Assembly: GCA_028285445.1 (NCBI GenBank)
Contig: JANQPQ010000002.1
Coordinates: 62,001 to 126,000 of the forward strand
Source of the DNA: Cyclobacteriaceae bacterium
GTDB lineage: Bacteria; Bacteroidota; Bacteroidia; Cytophagales; Cyclobacteriaceae
Length of the DNA: 64,000 nt
Reading direction: 5' to 3'
Positions 35,519-44,619 of the stretch are shown here, in pieces. Made by a program: the position numbers and the translations under genes. Positions within the stretch are counted from its first letter, which is position 1. Each line of letters starts with the position of its first letter. Under the pieces are notes generated by a model, which saw nothing but the letters and a program-made list of their open reading frames with translations, ran no database searches and was not told the origin of the DNA.

Positions 35519-37894
35519 CTAGGCATCTGCCCTCAGTGCCTGAACCGGGTTGGAGGTTGCTGCCTTACGTGCCTGGTGAACAATTATTATCAATGCAAAC
35601 ACCAGGGCGGCTAAGCCAATGGCAGGGAAAATCCACCAGGCAATTTCAGTCCTGATCGGGTATCGATCCAGATAATTCTCAAGAAGCAGCCAGGCCACAG
35701 GAGCAGCCACCACAAAAGATATTAATACCAACTTGGAGAAATCTCTGGACATCAAAGCTACCAGGCCAGCTACTGACGCTCCCAGCACCTTGCGAATACC
35801 AATTTCCTTTATTCTTTGTTCTGCAGTATAACTCGCCAAGCCGAATAAGCCGAGGCCAGTAATGATCATGGCCAGAAAGGCAAAAAGAGAGGCAATGCTC
35901 TGGGTAAGGTTAATTGTAGTAAACTTCCTTTGGTATGCTACATCTACAAATTCATAATCGAATGGGTATGAACCGTTGTACTCAGCAAAGACTGACTTTA
36001 CAGTGGCCAATGAATGCTCAATTTGCTGATTTGCCGCCAACCGGATGGTTACGTAATTAGTCCAGTCAGGTAGTATTACCATAAACATGGGTTTCACCTT
36101 TACAAAAGCCTCTCCCATCAAAACATCATCAACCACTCCAACAACCGTTCTTTTACCACCCCAAAGGTCAAGCTGTACTCCAATGGGGTCTTCAATTTGC
36201 ATTACCTCAAGGGCTGCTTTATTAATTACTATTGCCATTGAATCGCTTGGATAATCTTTCGAAAAGTCCCTACCCATCACCACTTCAATGCCCATAGTGC
36301 TGGCATAATCATATTCTGTTGCTATAGTGGTAAAAATCACTCTTAGGTCTTCCGGTTTGCCCGGCCAGCCAACGAAGTTGTTTGAATTAATCTGGGTTAT
36401 GGCGCTGTTCGAACGAGTTACACCTTCAACTGCACCGCTCCGCAACAGCTCCGACTTAATGAGCTCATATTTTTGACCCATTTCATTATTAAAGGGCACA
36501 CTAATGAGCTTGTCTTGCTGGTATCCCAGATCCCTATTCTTCAACAGCTTAGTTTGATTAAAAATTACGATGGTGCCAATCATGAGAAAAATTGCAAAGC
36601 CGAATTGAAAAACCACCAAGACTTTCCTCGGCGTTGATGCTCCTTTTGAAACAGATATCTTACCTTTTAAAGTACTTACTGGTTTGAAGGCTGAAAGAAA
36701 GAATGCCGGGTAGCTGCCAGAGAGGAATCCTGTGGTTAGTATTACTATGGCTCCATATTGCCAGAAGAGCACAGAGCTGTAAGGGATTACCAAAGACTTT
36801 TCTACCAAGGTATTATAAGAGGGCAATAGTAACTGAGCCAAACCTAAGGCAACAACAAAAGAAATAAATGTTATAAGTGTGCTTTCACCTATAAATTGAA
36901 ACACAAGCTCTAACCTGCTGGATCCTAAACTTTTACGTACACCAACTTCTCTGGCTCTCCGTTCTGATCGGGCGGTAGCAAGATTCATAAAATTGATGCA
37001 GGCCAGTATCAAAACGAAAATGGCAATCATGGCGAAAAGTGATACATAATCTATTCGGCCGCCGGCTTCTTTGCCGTTTTCGAAGTAGGAATACAAACGC
37101 CAGCGAGGCATTGGGTGCAAGAAGAATTCTCTGGCAATGTCGTCTTGCCCCTTTTCCTCCAAAATATTCCTGATGCTTGCCTCAACTTCAGTCTCCGATG
37201 CACCAGCATGCAGTTCCACGAATACCTGGTATGAGTAATTGCCCCAATTGGTCCTTTCCTCAACGAAGAAGGGTTGTATGGCCTCACGTTGCTTCCAAGG
37301 AATGAGATATTCGAATTGAAAGCTTGAATTCTCCGGAAGGTCTTTCACCACAGCTGTCACTTTCAGCTCACTCTCTTCCTCAACAGTTATCGTTTGATTG
37401 ATGGGGTCAGTATCACCAAACAGTATCTTGGCAAGGGATTCTGTTATTACTATGGAACTGGGGTCATCAAGAGCTATAGAAGCGTCGCCTGCAACCAAAG
37501 GAAACTGAAACATTTCCAGGAATTCCTCGCTTACCCAGTATCCGCGCTTATAGTGCTTCTCCACCCCGGCCACCAGTAACCTCTCATTACCCCATCCTGC
37601 TACGACTGAATTCTTGATATTGCTATTCACAGTCTTCATTTCATCATAAGTGGGCAAAGGAACGGAAGACCAACTGTTAATTTCTCCGTCAAATTCAGCA
37701 TTAACCCAAACCTGGTATAGCGACTCGCTATTGGGCAGAAATCTATCAAATGACACTTCGTCGGATACCCAAAGTAGAATTAACAGACTACACATTAGGC
37801 CTACTGACAAGCCTACAATATTTACTACAGAGTAAATGCCATTCTTGAAGAGGTTGCGAATGGTGATAACAAAGAAGTTCTTAATCATGGTCAA
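35519..37894 (-). CDS. orphan ABC-type FtsX/MacB-like permease (no PadR, no prefix domain)
   Basis: A 791-residue permease that starts directly with MIKNFFVITIRNLFKNG and a first membrane helix, so it lacks the cytoplasmic prefix domain of the other four copies. Two MacB-like periplasmic domains and two FtsX blocks follow (AREVGVRKSLGSSRLEL and EIGIRKVLGASVAGL). It ends in the family tail NPVQALRADA. No PadR, ATPase or membrane-fusion gene is adjacent. The second codon pair allows a start at 37894 or 6 bases later; the latter fits the family better. Confidence 0.87.
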   Translation of the reverse strand: MTMIKNFFVITIRNLFKNGIYSVVNIVGLSVGLMCSLLILLWVSDEVSFDRFLPNSESLYQVWVNAEFDGEINSWSSVPLPTYDEMKTVNSNIKNSVVAGWGNERLLVAGVEKHYKRGYWVSEEFLEMFQFPLVAGDASIALDDPSSIVITESLAKILFGDTDPINQTITVEEESELKVTAVVKDLPENSSFQFEYLIPWKQREAIQPFFVEERTNWGNYSYQVFVELHAGASETEVEASIRNILEEKGQDDIAREFFLHPMPRWRLYSYFENGKEAGGRIDYVSLFAMIAIFVLILACINFMNLATARSERRAREVGVRKSLGSSRLELVFQFIGESTLITFISFVVALGLAQLLLPSYNTLVEKSLVIPYSSVLFWQYGAIVILTTGFLSGSYPAFFLSAFKPVSTLKGKISVSKGASTPRKVLVVFQFGFAIFLMIGTIVIFNQTKLLKNRDLGYQQDKLISVPFNNEMGQKYELIKSELLRSGAVEGVTRSNSAITQINSNNFVGWPGKPEDLRVIFTTIATEYDYASTMGIEVVMGRDFSKDYPSDSMAIVINKAALEVMQIEDPIGVQLDLWGGKRTVVGVVDDVLMGEAFVKVKPMFMVILPDWTNYVTIRLAANQQIEHSLATVKSVFAEYNGSYPFDYEFVDVAYQRKFTTINLTQSIASLFAFLAMIITGLGLFGLASYTAEQRIKEIGIRKVLGASVAGLVALMSRDFSKLVLISFVVAAPVAWLLLENYLDRYPIRTEIAWWIFPAIGLAALVFALIIIVHQARKAATSNPVQALRADA

Positions 37895-38003
37895 TAAATT
37901 TTAGATCCCCCCAGGAGCCTGACTCCGGATTGGTTCAACTACCATATAAAGACCAGAGGACCTCACCCGGGTTGCGTAATAATGGTCGAAAGATGGCCTA
38001 GCG

Positions 38004-39158
38004 TTATTTTCCTGAGATCAGCCGCATGGCCCGATGGTATACATAGACCAGGAGGTTGGAGGTAAAGTAGCTTGCAATCGTTAGTATTGGAAATTTGACA
38101 TATACCGGCGCAGACCACTTCATAATAAGCAAAGCTATTGCGCCGATTACCACCATATGAATAATATATACCTGGTAAGAATTTCGATTGAGTAATCTCA
38201 TCAAGGAGTTAGTGCCATTGAGCTTGTGCCTAAAGAGATCCAATAGTATATAAAGAAAACTCAGCATGGTAAGTAGTAGAGATGTATAATATGCAAATAC
38301 ATCAACTATTCTGGAAACTATGAAATAGTTGCGATCAGGATAAACAATATTCAGAAACAAGTTTAAGGCCACCACGGTAAAAACAGTAATACCCAAGCCT
38401 AATACCACATTGGCTATGATCAGGTACTTCCTGTTTCTTTGATCAGAGTCGAAAACCTTTAGCTTGTAGCAAAGGGAGCCCAGCAAAAATACCAGGAAGT
38501 ACACCAGCAGTCGTTCTCGCTGAAAATCAATTAGTATAGTATAAGTCCACCCACGAAGACCAAGATTAGATATTACCAAGCTGTAAAGAAGGCCCAGGAT
38601 AAATACGCCAAGCACGGCTTGTTTTAACGTGATTTCGACGTGCAGGAGTTTGGTTTTGCTCAAAACCAGATAAAGGATTTGGAACAGGAACAGCACGGGT
38701 AAAAACCACAACCATTGCTGAGTGGGATCATTAGACCAAATACTTAAATCAGATCCGGTTCTTTTGAAAAAGTGAAAATAGCTCTGCCATTCCTCTTGAG
38801 GCAAACTTCTGGAATACAAGAAAATGACTTTATAGAGAGGTATTAGAGTCATTACCGCCAGCATCCATGGGATAATTGTTCTTGTAAACTTAATCTTTAA
38901 GAAAGTAGCTACGCTGTACTTCTTTAAGGTAATAGGGATAAAATATCCTGAAATAAAGAAAATTAAGAACATGGCGAACACATCCCCATAAAGGCCAATC
39001 AATCCAATGGCGTTGCTTTTCATAGTATCGCTTACTATCCATTGGTCCTCAAATCCGGGCTGAAAGGCGATGCTAGCATGGTAAAGTACCACGAGAAAAA
39101 TCAGGAAGGTTCGGAGATTATCCAGGAAATGAAGACGAGAGCTCATTCGGCTTAGCAA
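38004..39158 (-). CDS. acyltransferase 3 family membrane protein
   Basis: A 384-residue integral membrane protein with about ten helices. The family opening is HFLDNLRTFLIFLVVLYHAS, with the conserved His at the end of helix 1, and a second characteristic stretch follows (FISGYFIPITLKKYS). Such proteins transfer acetyl or other acyl groups to sugars, lipids or peptidoglycan across the inner membrane. The substrate is unknown. It stands alone, with no glycan gene nearby. Confidence 0.82.
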   Translation of the reverse strand: MLSRMSSRLHFLDNLRTFLIFLVVLYHASIAFQPGFEDQWIVSDTMKSNAIGLIGLYGDVFAMFLIFFISGYFIPITLKKYSVATFLKIKFTRTIIPWMLAVMTLIPLYKVIFLYSRSLPQEEWQSYFHFFKRTGSDLSIWSNDPTQQWLWFLPVLFLFQILYLVLSKTKLLHVEITLKQAVLGVFILGLLYSLVISNLGLRGWTYTILIDFQRERLLVYFLVFLLGSLCYKLKVFDSDQRNRKYLIIANVVLGLGITVFTVVALNLFLNIVYPDRNYFIVSRIVDVFAYYTSLLLTMLSFLYILLDLFRHKLNGTNSLMRLLNRNSYQVYIIHMVVIGAIALLIMKWSAPVYVKFPILTIASYFTSNLLVYVYHRAMRLISGK

Positions 39159-39255
39159 TTAGTTAGGTGCAAATAAATAACGTCTCATCAATTACAGATA
39201 GCGATTATCGGTATACGCACGGTGACTACCGGTGAAGGACCGAAAAAATTGGTGA

Positions 39256-39603
39256 TCAATCACCTTCAGGCTGGTACTTATCGGCCAATGTTTTTGGGGC
39301 CACCAGGCAATATGATTGCGTAACGGCATCTCGTAACATGGGCTCCTCAACCGTGTCCAGGTTTACCTGGGTCCAGCCTTGCCTTCCCCAACCACCAGGA
39401 ACAGGCTTGAAAGCACCTCCAGGGTGATCGCAAAAAACTGATTGGTCTACTGGTGTCAATTTCAACACAGCCATGCCTGTCTCGGAGGTAAAGGTTACGA
39501 AGATCTTCTTCCTTATTCGAAAGGAAATCTTCTCCATGTGGGGCTCTTCAGTTACTTCATCGAAGCTTAAAGCTATTCCTTGTAATACTTCAAAAGTTGC
39601 CAT
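39256..39603 (-). CDS. MmcQ/YjbR-like DNA-binding fold protein
   Basis: A 115-residue protein of the YjbR/MmcQ type: FEVLQGIALSFDEVTEEPHM start, KIFVTFTSETGMAVLKLTP, and the closing PVPGGWGRQGWTQVNLDT segment. The fold resembles the CyaY-like double-wing DNA-binding fold, but the role is unknown. It overlaps the 3' end of lgt by 14 bases and is the last gene of the sigma-factor unit. Confidence 0.8.
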   Translation of the reverse strand: MATFEVLQGIALSFDEVTEEPHMEKISFRIRKKIFVTFTSETGMAVLKLTPVDQSVFCDHPGGAFKPVPGGWGRQGWTQVNLDTVEEPMLRDAVTQSYCLVAPKTLADKYQPEGD

Positions 39604-40420
39604 GACCAGTCGGTTCGTTCATATTACTCCTGTTAGATAAAAATACAAAGAGCAAACCGGTAATAATTAGTGGTATGCTAAGAAGTTGGCCCATATTTAG
39701 GAGTAACCCATCTTCGAACCCCACCTGATTCTCTTTAAGGAATTCCAGTAGAAACCTCATTGAAAATATAGCGGCGACACCTACGCCAAAGAGAAAGCCA
39801 GACCAGTTAGTCTGCGGTCTCAACCATATACGGTAAAGCACAGTTGCGATAAGAAAGTAACCCAGGGCCTCATAGAGTTGGGCTGGATGCCTTGGACTTG
39901 CGTCCACTATGGAAAATATGAATGCCCACGGCACTTGTGTGGGTATCCCTATTATCTCCGAATTCAAGAGGTTACCAAGTCGAATAAACCCACCAAGGAG
40001 AGCACCGGCTATAACCAGCCTATCCAACATCCAAATGAATTTTAACTTGTACTTTCTTTGCACGAACCACAAGGCTAAAAGGCTACCCAACACACCACCA
40101 TGACTTGCAAGGCCAGCAAAACCTACAAACTCAAATTCCGGCTCAATCACTATTGGTAAGACCTCCAATGGGTTTTGCCAGTAATATTGCGGATCGTAGA
40201 ATAGGATGTGCCCCAGCCTTGCACCCAGAATGGCGCCAATTAAAACATAGAAGGCCAGGCCATCGAGGGTTCGGAGAGAGATACTCTCCCTTTTAAAAGC
40301 AACCGTCATAAATTGATAGGCCACCAAGACTCCGATGGTCCAGCAGAGGCCATACCACCGCAGTAGCTCGAAGGGAGGAAATATCAGCGGATCGATGGTC
40401 CAATTAATAAAGGCCATCAT
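39590..40420 (-). CDS. lgt: prolipoprotein diacylglyceryl transferase (Lgt) homologue
   Basis: A 276-residue membrane protein with about seven helices. Lgt landmarks are LRWYGLCWTIGVLVAYQ, the loop with LASHGGVLGSLLALW (His), the signature FIRLGNLLNSEIIG (Arg, Asn, Glu) and SPRHPAQLYEALGYF. The enzyme attaches diacylglycerol to the lipobox cysteine of prelipoproteins. The start at 40420 overlaps the stop of the upstream small ORF in ATGA form; the longer start at 40435 would overlap more. It is unusual to find lgt behind an ECF sigma factor, and it may be a second, conditionally expressed copy. Confidence 0.87.
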   Translation of the reverse strand: MMAFINWTIDPLIFPPFELLRWYGLCWTIGVLVAYQFMTVAFKRESISLRTLDGLAFYVLIGAILGARLGHILFYDPQYYWQNPLEVLPIVIEPEFEFVGFAGLASHGGVLGSLLALWFVQRKYKLKFIWMLDRLVIAGALLGGFIRLGNLLNSEIIGIPTQVPWAFIFSIVDASPRHPAQLYEALGYFLIATVLYRIWLRPQTNWSGFLFGVGVAAIFSMRFLLEFLKENQVGFEDGLLLNMGQLLSIPLIITGLLFVFLSNRSNMNEPTGHGNF

Positions 40421-40602
40421 CCACCCTGGAAGCAAATTGTCAAAGTAAGAAACACGATCCCGTGCAAAAGTATCCTGGTGAATGATATCCCCTTGGTACT
40501 GTTTACTTCAAGCGCCAACAGGATGTCCTCTACCGGAATGTTATCAAGCGAATTCTGCAGCCTTAACTGTCTCCAGGCACTTTCAAGTCTATTTAAGCTC
40601 AT
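40417..40602 (-). CDS. small single-helix membrane protein downstream of ECF sigma factor
   Basis: A 61-residue protein with an N-terminal soluble segment (LNRLESAWRQLRLQNS) and one hydrophobic helix (ILLHGIVFLTLTICF) before a Gly-Gly end. The N-terminus resembles the start of larger (about 200 aa) Bacteroidota membrane proteins that follow ECF sigma genes and may act as anti-sigma factors, so this may be a shortened version. It overlaps the sigma gene by 14 bases and lgt by 4. The coupling on both sides supports real translation. Confidence 0.55.
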   Translation of the reverse strand: MSLNRLESAWRQLRLQNSLDNIPVEDILLALEVNSTKGISFTRILLHGIVFLTLTICFQGG

Positions 40603-41089
40603 GGTACGTGGTACTAAATTTTTTCTTCAACTTTTCTTTGAGGCGATGAAAACGGGTGCTGGCGTTTGTGGCACTAATACCCAGAATACCAGCTATTTCC
40701 TGGTGATTGTAGCCCTCAAGGTTTAATATCAACAGTGCTTTTTCTTCGGCTGTAATTGAGTCTAGAATTAGAGACAACAATTGCTGATCGTCATCAGCGT
40801 AATGCACAGCAACTGCGTAGTCAGATGGTATTTCCTGGAAGCGAAGTTTAGTCTTGCGAAGGTGGCTAATAATGGTATTCAGACTGATGCGGTATATCCA
40901 GGTACCAGCCTTAGAATCTCCCCGGTAATTTGGAAATGCCTTCCACAATTGCAGCACTATTTCCTGCCTAATGTCGTTACGGTCCTGGATTTGTTTGTAG
41001 TAGCAATTGCAAAGGCTATTGATAATACCTTGGTTGTTCTTCACCAAGGTTAAAAATGCGTGACTACGATTTCCATCTTTACTAAACAC
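40589..41089 (-). CDS. ECF-type RNA polymerase sigma factor
   Basis: A 166-residue sigma-70 family protein with GTG start. Region 2 contains DIRQEIVLQLWKAFPNYRGD with TWIYRISLNTI behind it; region 4 contains LILNLEGYNHQEIAGILGI and the recognition helix NASTRFHRLKEKL. It lacks extended C-terminal sensory domains. It is the first gene of a four-gene unit (small membrane protein, lgt, mmcQ) and faces the same way as the fasciclin gene 77 bases upstream. Confidence 0.88.
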   Translation of the reverse strand: MFSKDGNRSHAFLTLVKNNQGIINSLCNCYYKQIQDRNDIRQEIVLQLWKAFPNYRGDSKAGTWIYRISLNTIISHLRKTKLRFQEIPSDYAVAVHYADDDQQLLSLILDSITAEEKALLILNLEGYNHQEIAGILGISATNASTRFHRLKEKLKKKFSTTYHELK

Positions 41090-41166
41090 AACTTATTAGT
41101 CGTGGAAAAAAGGAAGTTATCACACTTAGGTGAAATTATTTTCAGAATAGACTGTTAAACTGCTTA

Positions 41167-41727
41167 CTATTTCTCCGGCGGAAGTAAGACCTGATCAACC
41201 ACATGTACTACCCCGTTAGAAGCATCAATAGTAGCAAGTACCTTTGCCCCATTAACAGAAATATCATCTCCGTCTCTTTCTATTTTCACCTTATCTCCGT
41301 TGGCCTGATATAGCAACATACCATCCTTAAGCAGGTCGCCTTTGTAGGTACCCGGAGCTGCGTGAAAGTGAATAATTCCCATCAGTGTGGTCTTATTCTC
41401 GGGCTTTAACAAGTCGTCTAATACACCCGCCGGCAAGGCCTCAAATGCTGCATTTGTTGGTGCAAACACCGTTAATGGACCATTGTTGGCCAGAACATCA
41501 ACCAAGCCAGCTGCCTGTACTGCCGCAACAAGTGTGGTGTGATCCTCAGATCCAGCAGCAATTTGTACAATGTTCTTGGCAGAAACGTCATCGGCAACAG
41601 AAGCCTGGCCCTTTATTGGAGTGGCTTCTTCATTAGCAGCCGTGGTATTACTTTCTTCTTGCACCGTGCAATTCCACAGAAGTGTTGCCATTGCAACGAG
41701 GCCTAAGCAGAGGACAATTTTTTTCAT
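41167..41727 (-). CDS. fasciclin (FAS1) domain lipoprotein
   Basis: A 186-residue lipoprotein. The signal is LGLVAMATLLWNC (lipid-attached Cys near residue 20), followed by a low-complexity linker and one FAS1 domain (about 48-183) with TTLVAAVQAAGLVDVL, GPLTVFAPTNAAFEALP and the closing NGVVHVVDQVLLPP. FAS1 domains mediate adhesion or polysaccharide contacts. Its promoter region carries two inverted copies of the Crp/Fnr-like dyad, which places it in the same candidate regulon as the respiratory genes. Confidence 0.88.
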   Translation of the reverse strand: MKKIVLCLGLVAMATLLWNCTVQEESNTTAANEEATPIKGQASVADDVSAKNIVQIAAGSEDHTTLVAAVQAAGLVDVLANNGPLTVFAPTNAAFEALPAGVLDDLLKPENKTTLMGIIHFHAAPGTYKGDLLKDGMLLYQANGDKVKIERDGDDISVNGAKVLATIDASNGVVHVVDQVLLPPEK

Positions 41728-41756
41728 AACTGTTCGGTTTTGATTCTGTTAAGCTG

Positions 41757-41822
41757 TGAATGTATTGATCACCACTTTGCCAGGCGATGATTAAAGTCAA
41801 GCATGAGAAATGACTTTAATCA
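41757..41822 (-). promoter_or_regulatory. fasciclin promoter with two Crp/Fnr-like dyads in inverted copies
   Basis: TGATTAAAGTCA (41788-41799) and its exact reverse complement TGACTTTAATCA (41811-41822) form a perfect 12-bp inverted repeat with centres 23 bp apart; each is itself TGA-N6-TCA. On the minus strand TACATTCA (41764 down to 41757) starts 35 bp from the proximal dyad and matches four of six -7 positions. The pair could also affect the divergent permease gene, but no -7 box fits on that side. Confidence 0.55.
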
Positions 41823-41916
41823 GTAGTTGCGGTAACCTCTTGTAACCATGTCTCGTTTCATTAGTTATAATTTTGTATATCAAAAGATAGAAACTTGCCT
41901 CATCTCCCGGAATTCT

Positions 41917-44532
41917 ATGACCCACCAACACAAAACACCAATATCAGCCAATAAGCTGCTTAAGAAGATCTGCGGCCATGCCCTGTACGAAGAATTCAGA
42001 GGGGACCTTCAGGAGCAATTCGAAGCCCAATCGAATGCTTACGGAAAGCTAAAAGCGAGGCTATGGTATTGGCGAGAGGTATTCGTTATCTGCTGGCATT
42101 TCTATAACCGCAAGGAGGCTAATCCCCAACAGTTGCCGGGAGGTCCTTCATTCCCGCTGTTCGGCAAGCATTTCAAAGTTGCACTACGCAGAATTTGGCG
42201 CGAAAAGTTATATAGTGCCATTAACATTTCAGGTCTGTCCGTTGGTCTTACCTGCTGTTTGTTACTGTTAATCTTCGTTAGCAATGAGCTCAACTACGAT
42301 AGGTTTCACCAAAACAGAGACAACATATACCGGCTACTGGTACATAGTATAGATGAAGAAGGAGAGTCAACTGCCGCCGCAATAACCGCGGCTATTGGCC
42401 CTTCGATGAAAGGTGAGTTTCCGGAAGTAGTTAATTGTGTCAGGCTGTCCTACCCCGCAACCGGCTTCTTCACCAATGCCAAAGGCAGCAAGATCAAAAC
42501 TCAAAATATCCATTACGCAGATTCCACTTTCTTCTCAATATTCAGTTTCAGTTTGCTAGCAGGCGATCCAGCGACAGCTTTAAACCGGCCAAATACCGTC
42601 ATTATCACCTCTACCCTGGCCAAAAAACTTTTCGCAGATGAACAGCAGGCACTGGGAGAAACTATTACGGTCAATGGCAAAGATATTCTGGAAATTACCG
42701 GAATCATTGAAGATTCTCCTGCCAACTCTCAGTTACAATACTCCGCATTAATCTCCTTTTCCAGTTTGCTTAACAAAGGCTTATTTCTTGACTGGAATGG
42801 TGGCTGGAACTATTACACCTACCTCCAATTGCAACCTCAATCAGATATTGATCAACTAAGGCAACGGTTTCCTCCATTCATGTATAAGAACATCAACAGG
42901 GAACTGGAAGAGTACGGTATATCCTGGCAATTGAAACTACAGCCACTAGCCGAAGTACACCTCTCTGATGGCATAGAGGGAGAATTAGCCACCAAGGGGA
43001 GTTGGGGTACCATTATTGTTTTTTCCTCAATTGCCGCTGTAATTCTTTTACTGGCATGTATAAATTTTATCAACCTTAGTACTATTCAAGCGCACGCCCG
43101 CAGCAAAGAAATTGGTATACGAAAAGTAACTGGTGCCACCAAAGAGCATTTGGTTATACAGTTCTTCATTGAATCGGGGGTAGTCACTATGCTGGCCTTT
43201 TCTCTTGCTTTCATAATAATATTACTAAGCCGGCCATTGATTAGCCACCTATTCGGCAACACCCTACAACTACTTGTACTTAGCAATATCCATATCATCT
43301 TATTATTAATCGCAGCACTTTTGGCTATTACTCTTGCGGCTGCCATCTACCCGGCCTTCTATCTTTCTTCACTGAAACCTACCCTGGCAATTAAGGGGAA
43401 GGGAGTTAAAAAGGCTGGCACCCATTCTTTAGGAAGCGCTTTGCTAGTTTTTCAGTTCGTCATATCCATTGTGCTGATCGCCAGCACCTTGATTGTTTAC
43501 CACCAGATGTCCTTTATTAGACAGAAAAATTTGGGATTCAATAAAGAGAACATATTAGTAATCAATCTCCAAAGCAAAGACTCTCGGCAAGGTGTTGAAA
43601 CTTTAAAAACTGAACTTCGCAGTATTGGCGGGGTAATAAGACTGGGGGCGTCTTCAGAGGTTCCGGGTAATGGGTTCACGTCTAATGGATATTTACCTCA
43701 GGGTTTGCAAAACCCTATTATGATCCATGCGCTGGACATTGATAGTGACTTTCTATCTACACTGGATATAGATATTGTAGAAGGCAGAAATTTCGACCCA
43801 GCAAGAATCACTGACAAAGACGCTATTCTGATCAATGAAACGCTGGCCGACCGCTTGGGTTGGGAAGATCCAATAGGAAAATACATTGAGCGCAATGGTA
43901 AGCATGAAGTGATTGGAGTGGTTCGTAATTTCAATTACGCCACTTTACATCAGCAAATTGAACCCTTGCTATTTACCCAAAAACCTTGGCGCGGATTCTC
44001 CCTTCTTTCAATTCGGGTAAATGCGACCAACATTCCCTCTACCCTATCGCAAATTGAAGCCAGGTGGAAAGACATCCATCCCAATGAGCCGATCGATTAT
44101 TACTTCCTTGATCATTCCTATAATGAGGTCTACAAAAAAGAACGGCAGCAAGGCCAGTTATTTATGGCTTTCTCTGCTATAGCTATTATAATCGCTTGCT
44201 TAGGGCTGTTCGGCCTGGTATCATACTCTCTAAATCAAAAAATCAAAGAGATTGGTGTGCGCAAGGTACTAGGAGCTGGCAATGGAAACTTGCTGATAAT
44301 CCTAAACAAAAGTTATCTGACAAAAGTCATAATAGCAGTTGTCGTGGGCTCGCCAATTGCCTACGCTGCGGCCACCAGATGGGTGAGGTCATTTCATTAT
44401 CACGCAGATATATCTCCACAATTGTTGATGCTTTCGGTAGCAATAGTGTTCAGTTTTGCCTTATTGGCCATTAACCTGCAAACACTTAAAGCGGTAAATA
44501 GAAACCCTGCCGAAACCCTAAAGGAGTATTAA
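41917..44532 (+). CDS. orphan ABC-type FtsX/MacB-like permease (prefix domain, no PadR)
   Basis: An 871-residue permease from the ATG at 41917; an earlier in-frame ATG (41848) adds 23 residues that do not fit the family. It has a prefix domain (LYEEFRGDLQEQFEAQ), two periplasmic MacB-like domains and two FtsX blocks (EIGIRKVTGATKEHL and EIGVRKVLGAGNGNL). The tail NPAETLKEY is the family end. Unlike copies 1-3 it has no PadR gene. It is divergent from the fasciclin gene and shares its regulatory region. Confidence 0.86.
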   Translation: MTHQHKTPISANKLLKKICGHALYEEFRGDLQEQFEAQSNAYGKLKARLWYWREVFVICWHFYNRKEANPQQLPGGPSFPLFGKHFKVALRRIWREKLYSAINISGLSVGLTCCLLLLIFVSNELNYDRFHQNRDNIYRLLVHSIDEEGESTAAAITAAIGPSMKGEFPEVVNCVRLSYPATGFFTNAKGSKIKTQNIHYADSTFFSIFSFSLLAGDPATALNRPNTVIITSTLAKKLFADEQQALGETITVNGKDILEITGIIEDSPANSQLQYSALISFSSLLNKGLFLDWNGGWNYYTYLQLQPQSDIDQLRQRFPPFMYKNINRELEEYGISWQLKLQPLAEVHLSDGIEGELATKGSWGTIIVFSSIAAVILLLACINFINLSTIQAHARSKEIGIRKVTGATKEHLVIQFFIESGVVTMLAFSLAFIIILLSRPLISHLFGNTLQLLVLSNIHIILLLIAALLAITLAAAIYPAFYLSSLKPTLAIKGKGVKKAGTHSLGSALLVFQFVISIVLIASTLIVYHQMSFIRQKNLGFNKENILVINLQSKDSRQGVETLKTELRSIGGVIRLGASSEVPGNGFTSNGYLPQGLQNPIMIHALDIDSDFLSTLDIDIVEGRNFDPARITDKDAILINETLADRLGWEDPIGKYIERNGKHEVIGVVRNFNYATLHQQIEPLLFTQKPWRGFSLLSIRVNATNIPSTLSQIEARWKDIHPNEPIDYYFLDHSYNEVYKKERQQGQLFMAFSAIAIIIACLGLFGLVSYSLNQKIKEIGVRKVLGAGNGNLLIILNKSYLTKVIIAVVVGSPIAYAAATRWVRSFHYHADISPQLLMLSVAIVFSFALLAINLQTLKAVNRNPAETLKEY

Positions 44533-44579
44533 ATACACCCAGTTATCTATCAAGGTACATTAAAGTCCACATCACCCCA

Positions 44580-44619
44580 TTGCCATAGTGCCCGCTTAGG
44601 CACCTTTAGGTGATGGCAA
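44580..44619 (+). other. structured RNA element or terminator between permease and nos operon
   Basis: An outer 7-bp stem TTGCCAT (44580-44586) / ATGGCAA (44613-44619) encloses a hairpin GTGCC-CGCTTA-GGCAC (44588-44603) and an alternative hairpin CACC-TTTA-GGTG (44601-44612). No U-run follows, so it is not a standard rho-independent terminator. It may protect or end the permease transcript. The last bases overlap the distal dyad of the nos promoter. Confidence 0.4.
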
